Below, piece after piece: positions 33,083-41,231 of a stretch of DNA of 43,314 nt. The DNA is from Bacteroidota bacterium. Lineage in GTDB: Bacteria; Bacteroidota; Bacteroidia; Bacteroidales; VadinHA17. How positions within the stretch are numbered: the stretch's first letter is position 1; every line of letters starts with the position of its first letter. The stretch spans positions 1-43,314 of the forward strand of contig JANXXP010000146.1 of assembly GCA_025350595.1 (NCBI GenBank). The letters are read 5' to 3'. The notes below the pieces were generated by a model, which saw only the letters and a program-made list of their open reading frames with translations, had not been told where the DNA came from and ran no database searches. Position numbers and translations under genes: made by a program.

Positions 33083-34153
33083 ATGGAAAAGGAATTAAGG
33101 TTAATGAAGGGAAATGAGGCTGTTGCAGAAGCTGCAATACGCGCCGGAGCAGATGGCTATTTTGGATATCCTATCACTCCCCAGAGCGAAATTCTGGAAT
33201 ACCTGATGGAAGCAAACCCCTCACAGACAACAGGGATGGTTGTTCTTCAGGCTGAAAGCGAAGTTGCAGCTATTAATATGGTATACGGCGGAGCTGCCTG
33301 TGGTAAAAAAGTTATGACCTCGTCATCTTCCCCCGGAATAAGTCTTAAGCAGGAAGGTATATCATATATTGCAGGAGCAGAGCTCCCTTGCCTTATAGTT
33401 AACGTCGTAAGGGGAGGACCAGGCCTTGGCACCATCCAGCCTGCTCAGTCAGATTATTTTCAATCGGTTAAAGGTGGAGGCCATGGCGATTATCATATGA
33501 TAGTTCTTGCACCGGCTTCGGTACAGGAGATGGCTGATTTTGTGGATCTGAGTTTCGAGCTGGCATTTAAATACCGTAACCCGGTTATGATGCTTTCAGA
33601 CGGAGCAATAGGGCAGATGATGGAAAAAGTCTACCTGAGTCCTCAAAAAGAACGTGTGAAAGTATTCCCTGAATGGGCTACAACAGGAAAACCACCTACG
33701 CGGGCAAGAAATATAATTACATCTCTTGATCTTGATTCTGATGGTATGGAACAGCATAATCGTGATCTTCAGGCAAAGTATCAGGTGATTAGAGAAAAAG
33801 AAGTAAGACTTGAGGAGTTTCAGACAAGTGATGCTGAATACCTGCTGGTGGCTTATGGCACAAGTGCAAGAGTATGCCAGAAAGCAGTGCAGCTTCTGCG
33901 TGCACAGGGTATAAAAGCAGGATTACTCAGACCAATAACATTATTCCCTTTCCCAACCAAAAGGATAAGTGAACTTGCATCAAAGGTTAAAGGTATCCTT
34001 TCAGTAGAAATGAGTGCCGGACAGATGGTGGAAGATGTTTTGCTTGCTGTTAACGGAAAAGTCCCGGTTAAACACTTTGGCAGATTAGGTGGTATAGTAA
34101 CAACACCTGAAGAGGTAGTAGACAATCTGAAATCAGAAATTATTAAAGGTTAA
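33083..34153 (+). CDS. 2-oxoacid:acceptor oxidoreductase, alpha subunit (VorB/KorA-like)
   Basis: 356 residues. The pyrimidine-binding domain of the thiamine diphosphate fold starts MKGNEAVAEAAIRAGADGYF and has FGYPITPQSEI, a signature of VorB/KorA subunits. VVLQAESEVAAINMVYGGA and SSSSPGISLKQEG hold the conserved glutamate and substrate loop, and VVRGGPGLGTIQPAQSDYF follows. It oxidises a 2-oxoacid (branched-chain or 2-oxoglutarate) to acyl-CoA and CO2. The split four-gene format is typical of VOR/KOR enzymes. The aminotransferase upstream supplies the substrate. Confidence 0.91.
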   Translation: MEKELRLMKGNEAVAEAAIRAGADGYFGYPITPQSEILEYLMEANPSQTTGMVVLQAESEVAAINMVYGGAACGKKVMTSSSSPGISLKQEGISYIAGAELPCLIVNVVRGGPGLGTIQPAQSDYFQSVKGGGHGDYHMIVLAPASVQEMADFVDLSFELAFKYRNPVMMLSDGAIGQMMEKVYLSPQKERVKVFPEWATTGKPPTRARNIITSLDLDSDGMEQHNRDLQAKYQVIREKEVRLEEFQTSDAEYLLVAYGTSARVCQKAVQLLRAQGIKAGLLRPITLFPFPTKRISELASKVKGILSVEMSAGQMVEDVLLAVNGKVPVKHFGRLGGIVTTPEEVVDNLKSEIIKG

Positions 34154-34156
34154 GTT

Positions 34157-34936
34157 ATGATAGAAGCTACAGGAATAAAAGAGATAATAAAGCCTGAGAA
34201 CCTGGTTTACAGGAAAACGGATATTATGACAGACAATATTCTGTCGTATTGCCCGGGTTGTGGACATGGAACCGCACACAGGATCCTTGCAGAGATTATA
34301 GATGAACTGGGACTTCAGTCTGAGACAATCGGAGTATCTCCGGTCGGATGTTCAGTTCTGTTATATAATTACCTCGATGTTGATATCCAGGAAGCTGCAC
34401 ACGGTCGTGCCCCTGCAGTCGCTACTGCAATAAAACGACTCCTGCCGGATAAATTCGTCTTCACTTATCAGGGCGATGGTGACCTGGCTGCAATTGGTAC
34501 TGCTGAAACAATTCATGCCTGTAACAGGGGTGAAAATATACTGATCATTTTTATCAATAATGGTATTTATGGTATGACAGGCGGGCAGATGGCGCCAACC
34601 ACACTTGAAGGAATGAAATCATCAACATCACCTTATGGACGTGATATAAAATCTATGGGTAATCCTCTTAAGATGACCGATATAGTTGCAACACTGGCTG
34701 GTACCTATTATGTTACACGTCAGAGTGTTCATACACCGGCAAATGTTAAGAAAACAAAGAAAGCAATAAGAAAAGCTGTTCAGTATCAGAAGCTTGATAA
34801 GGGAACCTGTTTTATTGAGATAGTATCCAATTGTCCATCGGGCTGGAAGATGACTCCAACACAATCGAATAAGTGGATGGAAGAGACGATGTTCCCGTTC
34901 TATCCTCTCGGAGATCTGAAAGTTCCGGAAGAATAG
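34157..34936 (+). CDS. 2-oxoacid:acceptor oxidoreductase, beta (thiamine diphosphate) subunit
   Basis: 259 residues. It holds the thiamine diphosphate site GDGDLAAIGTAETIHACNRG ending in NNGIYGMTGGQ, and the proximal CPGCGHGTAHRIL that starts these subunits. The sequence SPVGCSVLLYNY is typical. It is only 3 bases from the alpha gene and pairs with it. Full length, no lost residue noted. Confidence 0.92.
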   Translation: MIEATGIKEIIKPENLVYRKTDIMTDNILSYCPGCGHGTAHRILAEIIDELGLQSETIGVSPVGCSVLLYNYLDVDIQEAAHGRAPAVATAIKRLLPDKFVFTYQGDGDLAAIGTAETIHACNRGENILIIFINNGIYGMTGGQMAPTTLEGMKSSTSPYGRDIKSMGNPLKMTDIVATLAGTYYVTRQSVHTPANVKKTKKAIRKAVQYQKLDKGTCFIEIVSNCPSGWKMTPTQSNKWMEETMFPFYPLGDLKVPEE

Positions 34937-34969
34937 TCTGTTTGTATTAATAAAGAAATTTTTAAGATA

Positions 34970-35524
34970 ATGACTGAAGAAATTATTATAGCAGGTTTTG
35001 GCGGACAAGGTGTACTTTCGATGGGTAAAATAATGGCGTATTCGGCAGTAATGCAGGATATGGAAGTTAGCTGGATGCCATCGTACGGACCAGAGATGCG
35101 CGGAGGTACTGCAAATGTTACGGTAATCCTAAGCACAGATAGGATCAGTTCCCCGATAGTAAAACACTTCGATACTGCTATTATTCTTAACCAGCAATCG
35201 CTTGATAAATTTGAGAGCTCTGTAAAACCCGGAGGCGTACTTATCTATGATGGCAATGGTATCACCCGTCATCCTGAACGAAAAGATATATCCATATATC
35301 GTGTTGATGCCACAGAAGAGGCTGCCAGGATGAACAGCCCAAAAACATTCAACATGATCGTTCTCGGAGGTTTCATAAAAGTAAAACCCATTATTAAAAT
35401 CGAGAATGTTTTGAAAGGTTTGAAGAAATCGCTTCCTGAAAGATATCACAATCTTATTCCTATGAATGAAAAGGCATTGATAAGAGGGGAGGAGATTATT
35501 AAGGAAGTGCACAAGGCAAAATAA
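34970..35524 (+). CDS. 2-oxoacid:acceptor oxidoreductase, gamma subunit
   Basis: 184 residues beginning IIIAGFGGQGVLSMGKIMAY, the GGQG signature of the CoA-binding gamma domain. WMPSYGPEMRGGTANVTV is the other family block. It completes the delta-alpha-beta-gamma set. It lies 33 bases after the beta gene, the only notable gap in the four genes, and is followed by a hairpin-rich gap. The complex as a whole should work in the cytosol. Confidence 0.91.
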   Translation: MTEEIIIAGFGGQGVLSMGKIMAYSAVMQDMEVSWMPSYGPEMRGGTANVTVILSTDRISSPIVKHFDTAIILNQQSLDKFESSVKPGGVLIYDGNGITRHPERKDISIYRVDATEEAARMNSPKTFNMIVLGGFIKVKPIIKIENVLKGLKKSLPERYHNLIPMNEKALIRGEEIIKEVHKAK

Positions 35525-35590
35525 ATTTCATATTCCTCCGCTTTTACCCCCTGACGAGGCTGTTGAAAAATTATATTTCTTTGGATTTTT

Positions 35591-35693
35591 CCCTTTGTGT
35601 TACTTTATGCTTTGCTTTGTGATCCTTTGTGGTTCAGTGATTTATGTTTAATCACAAAGGTACACTAAGGTTATCACAATGGTTCACAAAGGG
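35591..35693. repeat. Nested inverted repeat (CTTTGTG family), possible terminator
   Basis: Outer arms CCCTTTGTG (35591-35599) and CACAAAGGG (35685-35693) enclose inner arms CCTTTGTG (35624-35631) and CACAAAGG (35653-35660). A pyrimidine-rich tail (CTTTTTC) follows, so it may end transcription of the oxidoreductase genes and of the convergent permease gene. A related but distinct structure sits at 41080-41196. A run of 9 C follows at 35702-35710. Confidence 0.65.
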
Positions 35694-35724
35694 CTTTTTC
35701 ACCCCCCCCCTTATCAACTAAAAT

Positions 35725-38097
35725 CTATTCGTACCTGAGGGCCTTTACAGGGTTAATCCTCGAGGCTTTAAATGACTGTACAAAAACTGTCAATAATACT
35801 ACTACGGCAGCAATGACAAACCCAGCCAGAAATATCCATCCGTTTATTGAGACTTTGAACGCAAAGTTGCTCAGCCATTTATTCATAAAATAAAGTGTTA
35901 CAGGTATTGATATTACTCCTGCTGTAAGGACAAGGATGAAATTGTTCTTAAGAAATGAGATAACAATCGATTTTCCTGAGCTTCCGAATACTTTCTTGAT
36001 TCCAATTTCCTTTGTACGCGACCGTGCAACGAAAAGGATTAATCCGAATAGTCCTGATGCTGCTATAATCAGAGTAAAGAAGGCAAAAATTGAAACTATC
36101 GTACTTAGGTTTTTTTCCGATGAATAGAGATCAATTATTGTATTTTCAATTGTTTCAAAATGGAAGGGTCTGTCAGGTACTTCCTTTTTCCATTCTTTTT
36201 CAAGGAATGGGAGCACATTATCGATAGTTCCTGGTTTATAGTGCACAACGACCTGCATAATATATTTGTCAGTCATATGGATCGACATTGGCGGTATATT
36301 CCTGTGAAGTGAATGAAGGTTAAAATCCTTTACTACCCCTATGATTGTTGCGTTTCCTAATTTCTTTCCGATAGGGTCTGTTATCCCAAGGTTTTTCACA
36401 GCTTTTTCATTCAGCATGCATGAACCTGTGAGATCACTGCCAAAATCCTGAGAGAACTCACGTCCCTGAAGTATTTCTATCCCCATGGTTTTAATGAAAT
36501 TATAATCAACAGCCAACCCCTCAACCTCAACCTTTTTTTCTTTATCCTGGAAATGAGAATACATTGATGACATCGATCCTTCCATTGGCAGTCCATCCAT
36601 AACACCTGCTGCCATTATGATATTGGGACTGGCTTTAATGGTGTTAATATAAGCAGTATACCCTTTGAAATCACTGCCCAGGTCTATAATAAGGATATCA
36701 TTTGTATAATAACCCATGTCTTTTTTCAAAACATACTTATATTGTGATCTTATAATCAAGGTCCCTGAAACAAATGAGCAGAATATAACAAGCTGAATAA
36801 CAATAAGAGCTGAACGAAAATATTGTTTCCTCTTTCCTGTATGAGTGGCATTTTTAAGAATCGCCATAACTTTCAACCTCGATAAATATGCTGAGGTGTA
36901 GATCCCGGAAATTGTGCCAATTAAAATAGTAACTACTACATATACAGAAATATATATGGGAATGTTTGAATTGATGATTGAGAGTTTTGTCTCGAACAGT
37001 TTTCCTGCATATGAAAGCGAAAGCCGCATGAGGATAAGTGCGACAGGAAGAACAAGTGCGGCAAGAATTATCGATTCACTCAGAAGTTGCTTCCTGATAT
37101 TATTATTATGAGCCCCAAAAGTCTTCCTGATTCCTATCTCTTTTCCCCGGTCCGATGAAACTGCAGTTGACAGGATTATGTAATTGATGGCTGCTACAAG
37201 AACAATCAGTAGGGCTATTGCTGAAAAGAGCCTCACATTGTTTATGTTACCACCTATTCCGCTATTCATAACATCTTCGGAATGGAGATAGACATCTGAA
37301 AGATTCTGAAGGGAGTATTCATTATGAGGATCTTCACTGATATTCTTCTTCTCAAAAGCTCTGAATTGCTTTTCAAGGTTCGTTGGACTGGTCCCTTTGG
37401 AAAGTTTGATCCATGTTGTCCAGAAATCTTTGTCCCAGCTGCTTTCGGTATTGGTAACATTAAAAGATTTATTGATAGGGTCGATGGTCCATTTACTATT
37501 GACCAGGCATGAGGCCCTGAAGGTGGAGTTGACTGGTAAATTCTCAAAGACCCCTTTCACAACCATAATAACGTCTGAATTATTTATATAAGCCATAATC
37601 TCCTTTCCAACAGGATCTTCACCAGGGAATATTTTTGCAGACAGATCTTTTGAGAGAACAATTGAGTTCCGATCATCGAGGATATTTGCATTTCCGCCTC
37701 CTGAAATGAGTTTAAGCGAAAAAATGTCAAATATCTGAGAATCCGTTGCCATGGCATCGGGAACAGTGAAAGTGTTATCTTTTGCTTTAAGCCTTAGTCC
37801 CCTCATATATCTTGCCCTGACGGAACTTTCAATCTGTGGAAACTCCTCTCTGATTGCTTTTGCAAGAATATAGGGTGTGCCGGCCATGGTTTTTTTAAAA
37901 TCCTTGTAATAGTTAACTACCCTGTAAACCTCTTTTCTGTTCTTATGGCAATGGTCATAACTAAGTTCATTTATAACATACAGGAGGATAATAAATGATG
38001 CCGCCAGGGCTATAGAGAGTCCCAGCATGTTGATTGAAGCAAAAACCTTATTGTGCCTGATAAAGCGGAGTGCAGTTTTTAAATAATTTTTAAGCAT
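35725..38097 (-). CDS. ABC transporter permease (MacB/FtsX-type, Bacteroidota long form)
   Basis: 790 residues. Pattern: an N-terminal membrane span near 20-40 (INMLGLSIALAASFIILLYV), a large periplasmic MacB_PCD domain, three spans around 285-420 (LFSAIALLIVLVAAINYI, with SSDRGKEIGIRKTFG), a second periplasmic domain, then three C-terminal spans with VARSRTKEIGIKKVFGSSG. The ending NPVKALRYE is the hallmark of the family. It is the membrane half of a transporter or lipoprotein/peptide extruder, and no ATPase gene is next to it. Such solitary permeases are numerous in Bacteroidota. Substrate not assignable. Confidence 0.9.
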   Translation of the reverse strand: MLKNYLKTALRFIRHNKVFASINMLGLSIALAASFIILLYVINELSYDHCHKNRKEVYRVVNYYKDFKKTMAGTPYILAKAIREEFPQIESSVRARYMRGLRLKAKDNTFTVPDAMATDSQIFDIFSLKLISGGGNANILDDRNSIVLSKDLSAKIFPGEDPVGKEIMAYINNSDVIMVVKGVFENLPVNSTFRASCLVNSKWTIDPINKSFNVTNTESSWDKDFWTTWIKLSKGTSPTNLEKQFRAFEKKNISEDPHNEYSLQNLSDVYLHSEDVMNSGIGGNINNVRLFSAIALLIVLVAAINYIILSTAVSSDRGKEIGIRKTFGAHNNNIRKQLLSESIILAALVLPVALILMRLSLSYAGKLFETKLSIINSNIPIYISVYVVVTILIGTISGIYTSAYLSRLKVMAILKNATHTGKRKQYFRSALIVIQLVIFCSFVSGTLIIRSQYKYVLKKDMGYYTNDILIIDLGSDFKGYTAYINTIKASPNIIMAAGVMDGLPMEGSMSSMYSHFQDKEKKVEVEGLAVDYNFIKTMGIEILQGREFSQDFGSDLTGSCMLNEKAVKNLGITDPIGKKLGNATIIGVVKDFNLHSLHRNIPPMSIHMTDKYIMQVVVHYKPGTIDNVLPFLEKEWKKEVPDRPFHFETIENTIIDLYSSEKNLSTIVSIFAFFTLIIAASGLFGLILFVARSRTKEIGIKKVFGSSGKSIVISFLKNNFILVLTAGVISIPVTLYFMNKWLSNFAFKVSINGWIFLAGFVIAAVVVLLTVFVQSFKASRINPVKALRYE

Positions 38098-38213
38098 GGG
38101 GTTAACTTTAAGAAATTATTTAAAATTAAGAAATATTTTGTTTAACTTAAACTAATATTTTCGTTAATTATTTTGTATTGCTAATCAGCATAATCAATTA
38201 TTTCTTCGCTGGC

Positions 38214-38230
38214 ACGGATTTGCAATCCGT
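38214..38230. repeat. Short intergenic hairpin ACGGATT-TGC-AATCCGT
   Basis: Seven perfect base pairs around a 3-base loop, in the 175-base gap between the permease gene and the following small gene. The right arm with flank resembles 5617-5629, suggesting a dispersed repeat fragment. The remaining gap (38098-38272) is AT-rich with no gene seen. Confidence 0.45.
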
Positions 38231-38272
38231 TCATTTTGTATTTTTTTAACGGATTTGAAATATTTGCGTGGG

Positions 38273-38794
38273 TTATTTGGTTTTGAATGCTTTCCCCGAA
38301 AGATACATTTTGAAAACTTCAAGAGCTTGCGGCGAAGCCATTTCAAAGGTAATATTTACAGTTTTTGGATCAATTGTAACGTACGAGAGCCTGAACCGAG
38401 GACTGTTGGCCGAAATGTCGCTGGTAAAAACAACTGAGTTATCTGTAATAGATACCTTATAATTGATGACATTTCCTTCGTTATCAAAATAGATCGCTTC
38501 CTTAGGAGCACCTGACTCTCCGGGATAAACAATAAGCAGATCATCATGAACCTTTTGTTGTGATGTTGAAGTGGCAGGAAAAACAGTATGGTTCTTCCTG
38601 ACAAGTATCTTTCCATCGAGATCAGGCTGAAAAGAGAATTTCCCTTCATTCTGTCCGGGCTGACCTGTGCCTTCACCTACCCATTCCCCAATCAGATGGT
38701 TCCATTTTTCCCATTGATTACTTGCCTGTTGGCCAAATACTAACTGTCCGGAAAACAGTAAAATAGCTGCTACTAGAATTTTCGATGATTTCAT
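38273..38794 (-). CDS. Small secreted protein, DUF1579-like
   Basis: 173 residues with a clear signal peptide (MKSSKILVAAILLFSGQLVFGQ, cleaved near residue 22). The mature part reads as a beta-rich barrel of the DUF1579/THAP4-like type: WNHLIGEWVGEGTG begins it, followed by FSFQPDLDGKILVRKNH, YFDNEGNVINYKVSITDNSV and a late FEMASPQALEVFKMYLSGK. The role of this family is unknown. It stands alone upstream of nadD in the same direction, with 98 bases between them that hold no gene. The call rests on pattern memory, so it is moderate. Confidence 0.65.
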   Translation of the reverse strand: MKSSKILVAAILLFSGQLVFGQQASNQWEKWNHLIGEWVGEGTGQPGQNEGKFSFQPDLDGKILVRKNHTVFPATSTSQQKVHDDLLIVYPGESGAPKEAIYFDNEGNVINYKVSITDNSVVFTSDISANSPRFRLSYVTIDPKTVNITFEMASPQALEVFKMYLSGKAFKTK

Positions 38795-38892
38795 ATTGGA
38801 ATATTTTTAATTAATTAATATATCTCGCAAAGACGCTCTTCGTACACCGAAGCTTTATCGGAATTTCGTCACTTCGTCCCTCAACTTTCTAC

Positions 38893-39489
38893 TTACTTTT
38901 CGTAGAAATGCATTTCTCTTATATATTTCCATACTGATGGTGCCAGGAAATAAGACATATCCTTTCCATCCCTGATACCATTTCTTATAAAAGTACCCGA
39001 TATATCCATCATCGGAGCATCAACATGATGTATATCAGCCAAAGAAAGTATCTTATCGAGCATGGTGGAACATGGTTTTGCCGATTCCGGCCGCGGGTAA
39101 ACATATATAGGATATTTGCTTATCAGCTCATCTGTATTCTTCCACTTATGGAGTGTATAAAGATTGTCTTCACCCATCACCAGACAGAATTCATTTTTAG
39201 GGAATTTCTCTTTTAAATATGTAAGTGTATCAATGGTGTAGGAGGGTACAGGCAGTTTGAATTCTATATCTGAGGCTTTTAGTTTGTCATTATCTCCTAT
39301 CGCAAGCTGTGCCATGTAAAGACGATGATGATCTTTTAGAAGCGTTTCTTTCTTCTTAAGAGGATTGTGCGGACTGACAACAAACCATACCTGATCGAGA
39401 CCTGCAAATTCAGTCATGTAGCCTGCAATAGCGATATGCCCGATATGAATTGGATTGAATGATCCGAAGTATAAACCTATTTTAGCCAT
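38893..39489 (-). CDS. nadD: Nicotinate-nucleotide adenylyltransferase
   Basis: 198 residues. The nucleotidyltransferase motif GSFNPIHIGH opens the protein (KIGLYFGSFNPIHIGHIAIAGYM), PSYTIDTLTYLKEKFP and GEDNLYTLHKWKN follow, and MDISGTFIRNGIRDGKD ends the active site region (the ISSTxIR-type block). It makes NaAD in NAD biosynthesis. It is the last gene of the conserved leftward operon yicC-gmk-nadD, 14 bases after gmk. NAD supply is general housekeeping. Confidence 0.95.
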   Translation of the reverse strand: MAKIGLYFGSFNPIHIGHIAIAGYMTEFAGLDQVWFVVSPHNPLKKKETLLKDHHRLYMAQLAIGDNDKLKASDIEFKLPVPSYTIDTLTYLKEKFPKNEFCLVMGEDNLYTLHKWKNTDELISKYPIYVYPRPESAKPCSTMLDKILSLADIHHVDAPMMDISGTFIRNGIRDGKDMSYFLAPSVWKYIREMHFYEK

Positions 39490-39503
39490 TCGGGTTTACA
39501 AAA

Positions 39504-40070
39504 TTAGGTTCCAAGAAATGATGTAACTATCTCAAGAGCTGTCTTTTTAGCCTGGTCGAGCTGATGGTTGACAATAACAGTATCAAATTCTTTAGCAAAT
39601 TTCATTTCCTCTCTTGCTTTTTCAACCCTCATTCTGATTTTATCAGGAGTGTCAGTTGCTCTTTTAATAAGTCTGGTCTCTAGTTCCTTTACCGACGGTG
39701 GCATTATAAATATTGCAATTGCATCATTACCGAATTTACTTTTGAGAGTAATTCCTCCCTTTACATCAACGTCAAAAAGCACAAAACATCCATTTGCCCA
39801 GATTCTCTCCATCTCACTTTTAAGAGTTCCGTAAAACAAATCTTTATAAACCTCTTCCCACTCGACGAATTCATTGTTTGCTATTCGTTTCCTGAATTCC
39901 ACTACTGATAGAAAAAAGTAGTCAGTACCATCTGTTTCATTACCTCTTATCGGTCGTGTAGTCGCAGAAACCGAAAATGACAGATTTAAACCACTTTCAA
40001 GTAAGTGTTTTACTATAGTTGTCTTTCCTGCTCCTGATGGCGCTGATATTATAACGAGTTTCTTTTTCAT
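39504..40070 (-). CDS. gmk: Guanylate kinase
   Basis: 188 residues. The P-loop SAPSGAGKTTI starts the protein, then the GMP-binding block SVSATTRPIRGNETDG and YFFLSVVEFRKRI, EWEEVYKDLFYGT and LFDVDVKGG. It phosphorylates GMP to GDP. It lies between yicC (17 bases upstream) and nadD (14 bases downstream), a gene order typical of Bacteroidota. Intact and full length. Confidence 0.96.
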   Translation of the reverse strand: MKKKLVIISAPSGAGKTTIVKHLLESGLNLSFSVSATTRPIRGNETDGTDYFFLSVVEFRKRIANNEFVEWEEVYKDLFYGTLKSEMERIWANGCFVLFDVDVKGGITLKSKFGNDAIAIFIMPPSVKELETRLIKRATDTPDKIRMRVEKAREEMKFAKEFDTVIVNHQLDQAKKTALEIVTSFLGT

Positions 40071-40087
40071 TTGATTTTCTTCGCACC

Positions 40088-40963
40088 CTACAACACATTC
40101 AACGTCTGCTCTTTAATCTTCTCCAACTCGTCCTTCATCATAACCACCATTTTTTGTATTGAAGCATCGTTAGCCTTTGATCCAATGGTGTTTATTTCAC
40201 GACCAATTTCCTGTGCTATAAAGTTCAGAATTTTTCCGTTAGGAGAGGGGGTATTCATAGTTTCGATAAAGTACTCGCAATGAGTTTTTAATCTTACTTT
40301 TTCTTCGTTGATGTCGTACTTCTCGAGGTAGAAAATAAGTTCCTGCTCAAATCTGTTCTTGTCGATATTTTCCGAACCAACATGTTCTTCAAGAAGAGCA
40401 GCCAGTTTCTCTCTTACTTTTGTAATTCTTCCTGCTTCGAAGGTTCCTATCGATTCCAAAAGTGTCAGAATATTTCCTATGCACTTTTTCAGATCGGTCA
40501 TAATAGAATTACCCTCTTCGATCCTGTAAAGGTCGAGCATTGTAACTGATTCAATGATTTGGGTTTTTACTGTTTCCCATTCACTTTCCGTCATCTCGGT
40601 TTTTTCAGTTTTGAGAGTATCGGGAAGTTTCATTATTGCCGAAAAGATCTGGTCATCGAGTTCTATTTTAAGATCAGCGGCAATTTCCTTAAACTGGTTG
40701 TAATAATTTCGAACAGAAGTTTTGTTTATAACTGTAGCTACTTCATTATCAATAATATCGAAATAAATAGAAAAATCAATTTTCCCTCTGTCGAGTCGCT
40801 GGCTAATAAGGTTTCTGATTTCTGTTTCCTTTTCTTTATATAGCCAGGGCATTTTGGTATTCAGATCGAGCTGTTTTGAATTGAGTGATTTTATCTCGAT
40901 GGTAATTTTTTTCTGCGGGGTTTCTGCAATGGCTTTCCCGTAGCCAGTCATAGATTTTATCAT
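40088..40963 (-). CDS. YicC-family endoribonuclease-like protein
   Basis: 291 residues, full family length. It begins MIKSMTGYGKA, the family signature, with EIKSLNSKQLDLNTKMP and RGKIDFSIYFDI. The C-terminal half has ENIDKNRFEQELIFYLEKYDINEE, RLKTHCEYF and PSPNGKILNFIAQEIGREINTIGSKAND. YicC-type proteins are now linked to RNA turnover; earlier they were called stress-induced. It is the first gene of the yicC-gmk-nadD operon. The start is a good ATG in a TTTTAT-rich context. Confidence 0.94.
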   Translation of the reverse strand: MIKSMTGYGKAIAETPQKKITIEIKSLNSKQLDLNTKMPWLYKEKETEIRNLISQRLDRGKIDFSIYFDIIDNEVATVINKTSVRNYYNQFKEIAADLKIELDDQIFSAIMKLPDTLKTEKTEMTESEWETVKTQIIESVTMLDLYRIEEGNSIMTDLKKCIGNILTLLESIGTFEAGRITKVREKLAALLEEHVGSENIDKNRFEQELIFYLEKYDINEEKVRLKTHCEYFIETMNTPSPNGKILNFIAQEIGREINTIGSKANDASIQKMVVMMKDELEKIKEQTLNVL

Positions 40964-41079
40964 CTACCTTTATTTTGATTTTTTTAAATATTTATGGGTT
41001 GAAAGTTACGAATTCTCTGAAGATATAGCAATTACTTTCTTCTTCCTGATTTCGACTTTACCGATACTTACTGTATTTA

Positions 41080-41196
41080 CTCTGTGGTTCTCTGTGTCTC
41101 CTTCGCATTTGGCTTCGCCGAGCTCGCTATCGCTCGGTTCCTCTGTGTAACAAAAAAATAAAAACTTACACAGAGTAACACCGAGAAGGCACAGAG
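41080..41196. repeat. Composite intergenic palindrome with GC-rich hairpin insert
   Basis: Arms CTCTGTG (41080-41086) and CACAGAG (41190-41196) flank a perfect 10-bp stem (41141-41150 with 41166-41175). Between them, 41108-41140 holds the GC-rich hairpin (CCGAGC 41118-41123 and GCTCGG 41132-41137) that also occurs at 29489-29523. It lies in the 268-base gap between the yicC and tnaA genes, which otherwise holds nothing. Confidence 0.7.
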
Positions 41197-41231
41197 GCTC
41201 ACAAAGAAGTAAACCTAAAATTCAATTTTTA

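Noticed and set aside
35591-35693. CTTTGTG repeats as a tRNA or other structured RNA gene
   Set aside because: Arms pair as nested simple palindromes with no cloverleaf features. No tRNA or rRNA gene was recognised in the window, though none could be searched by model.
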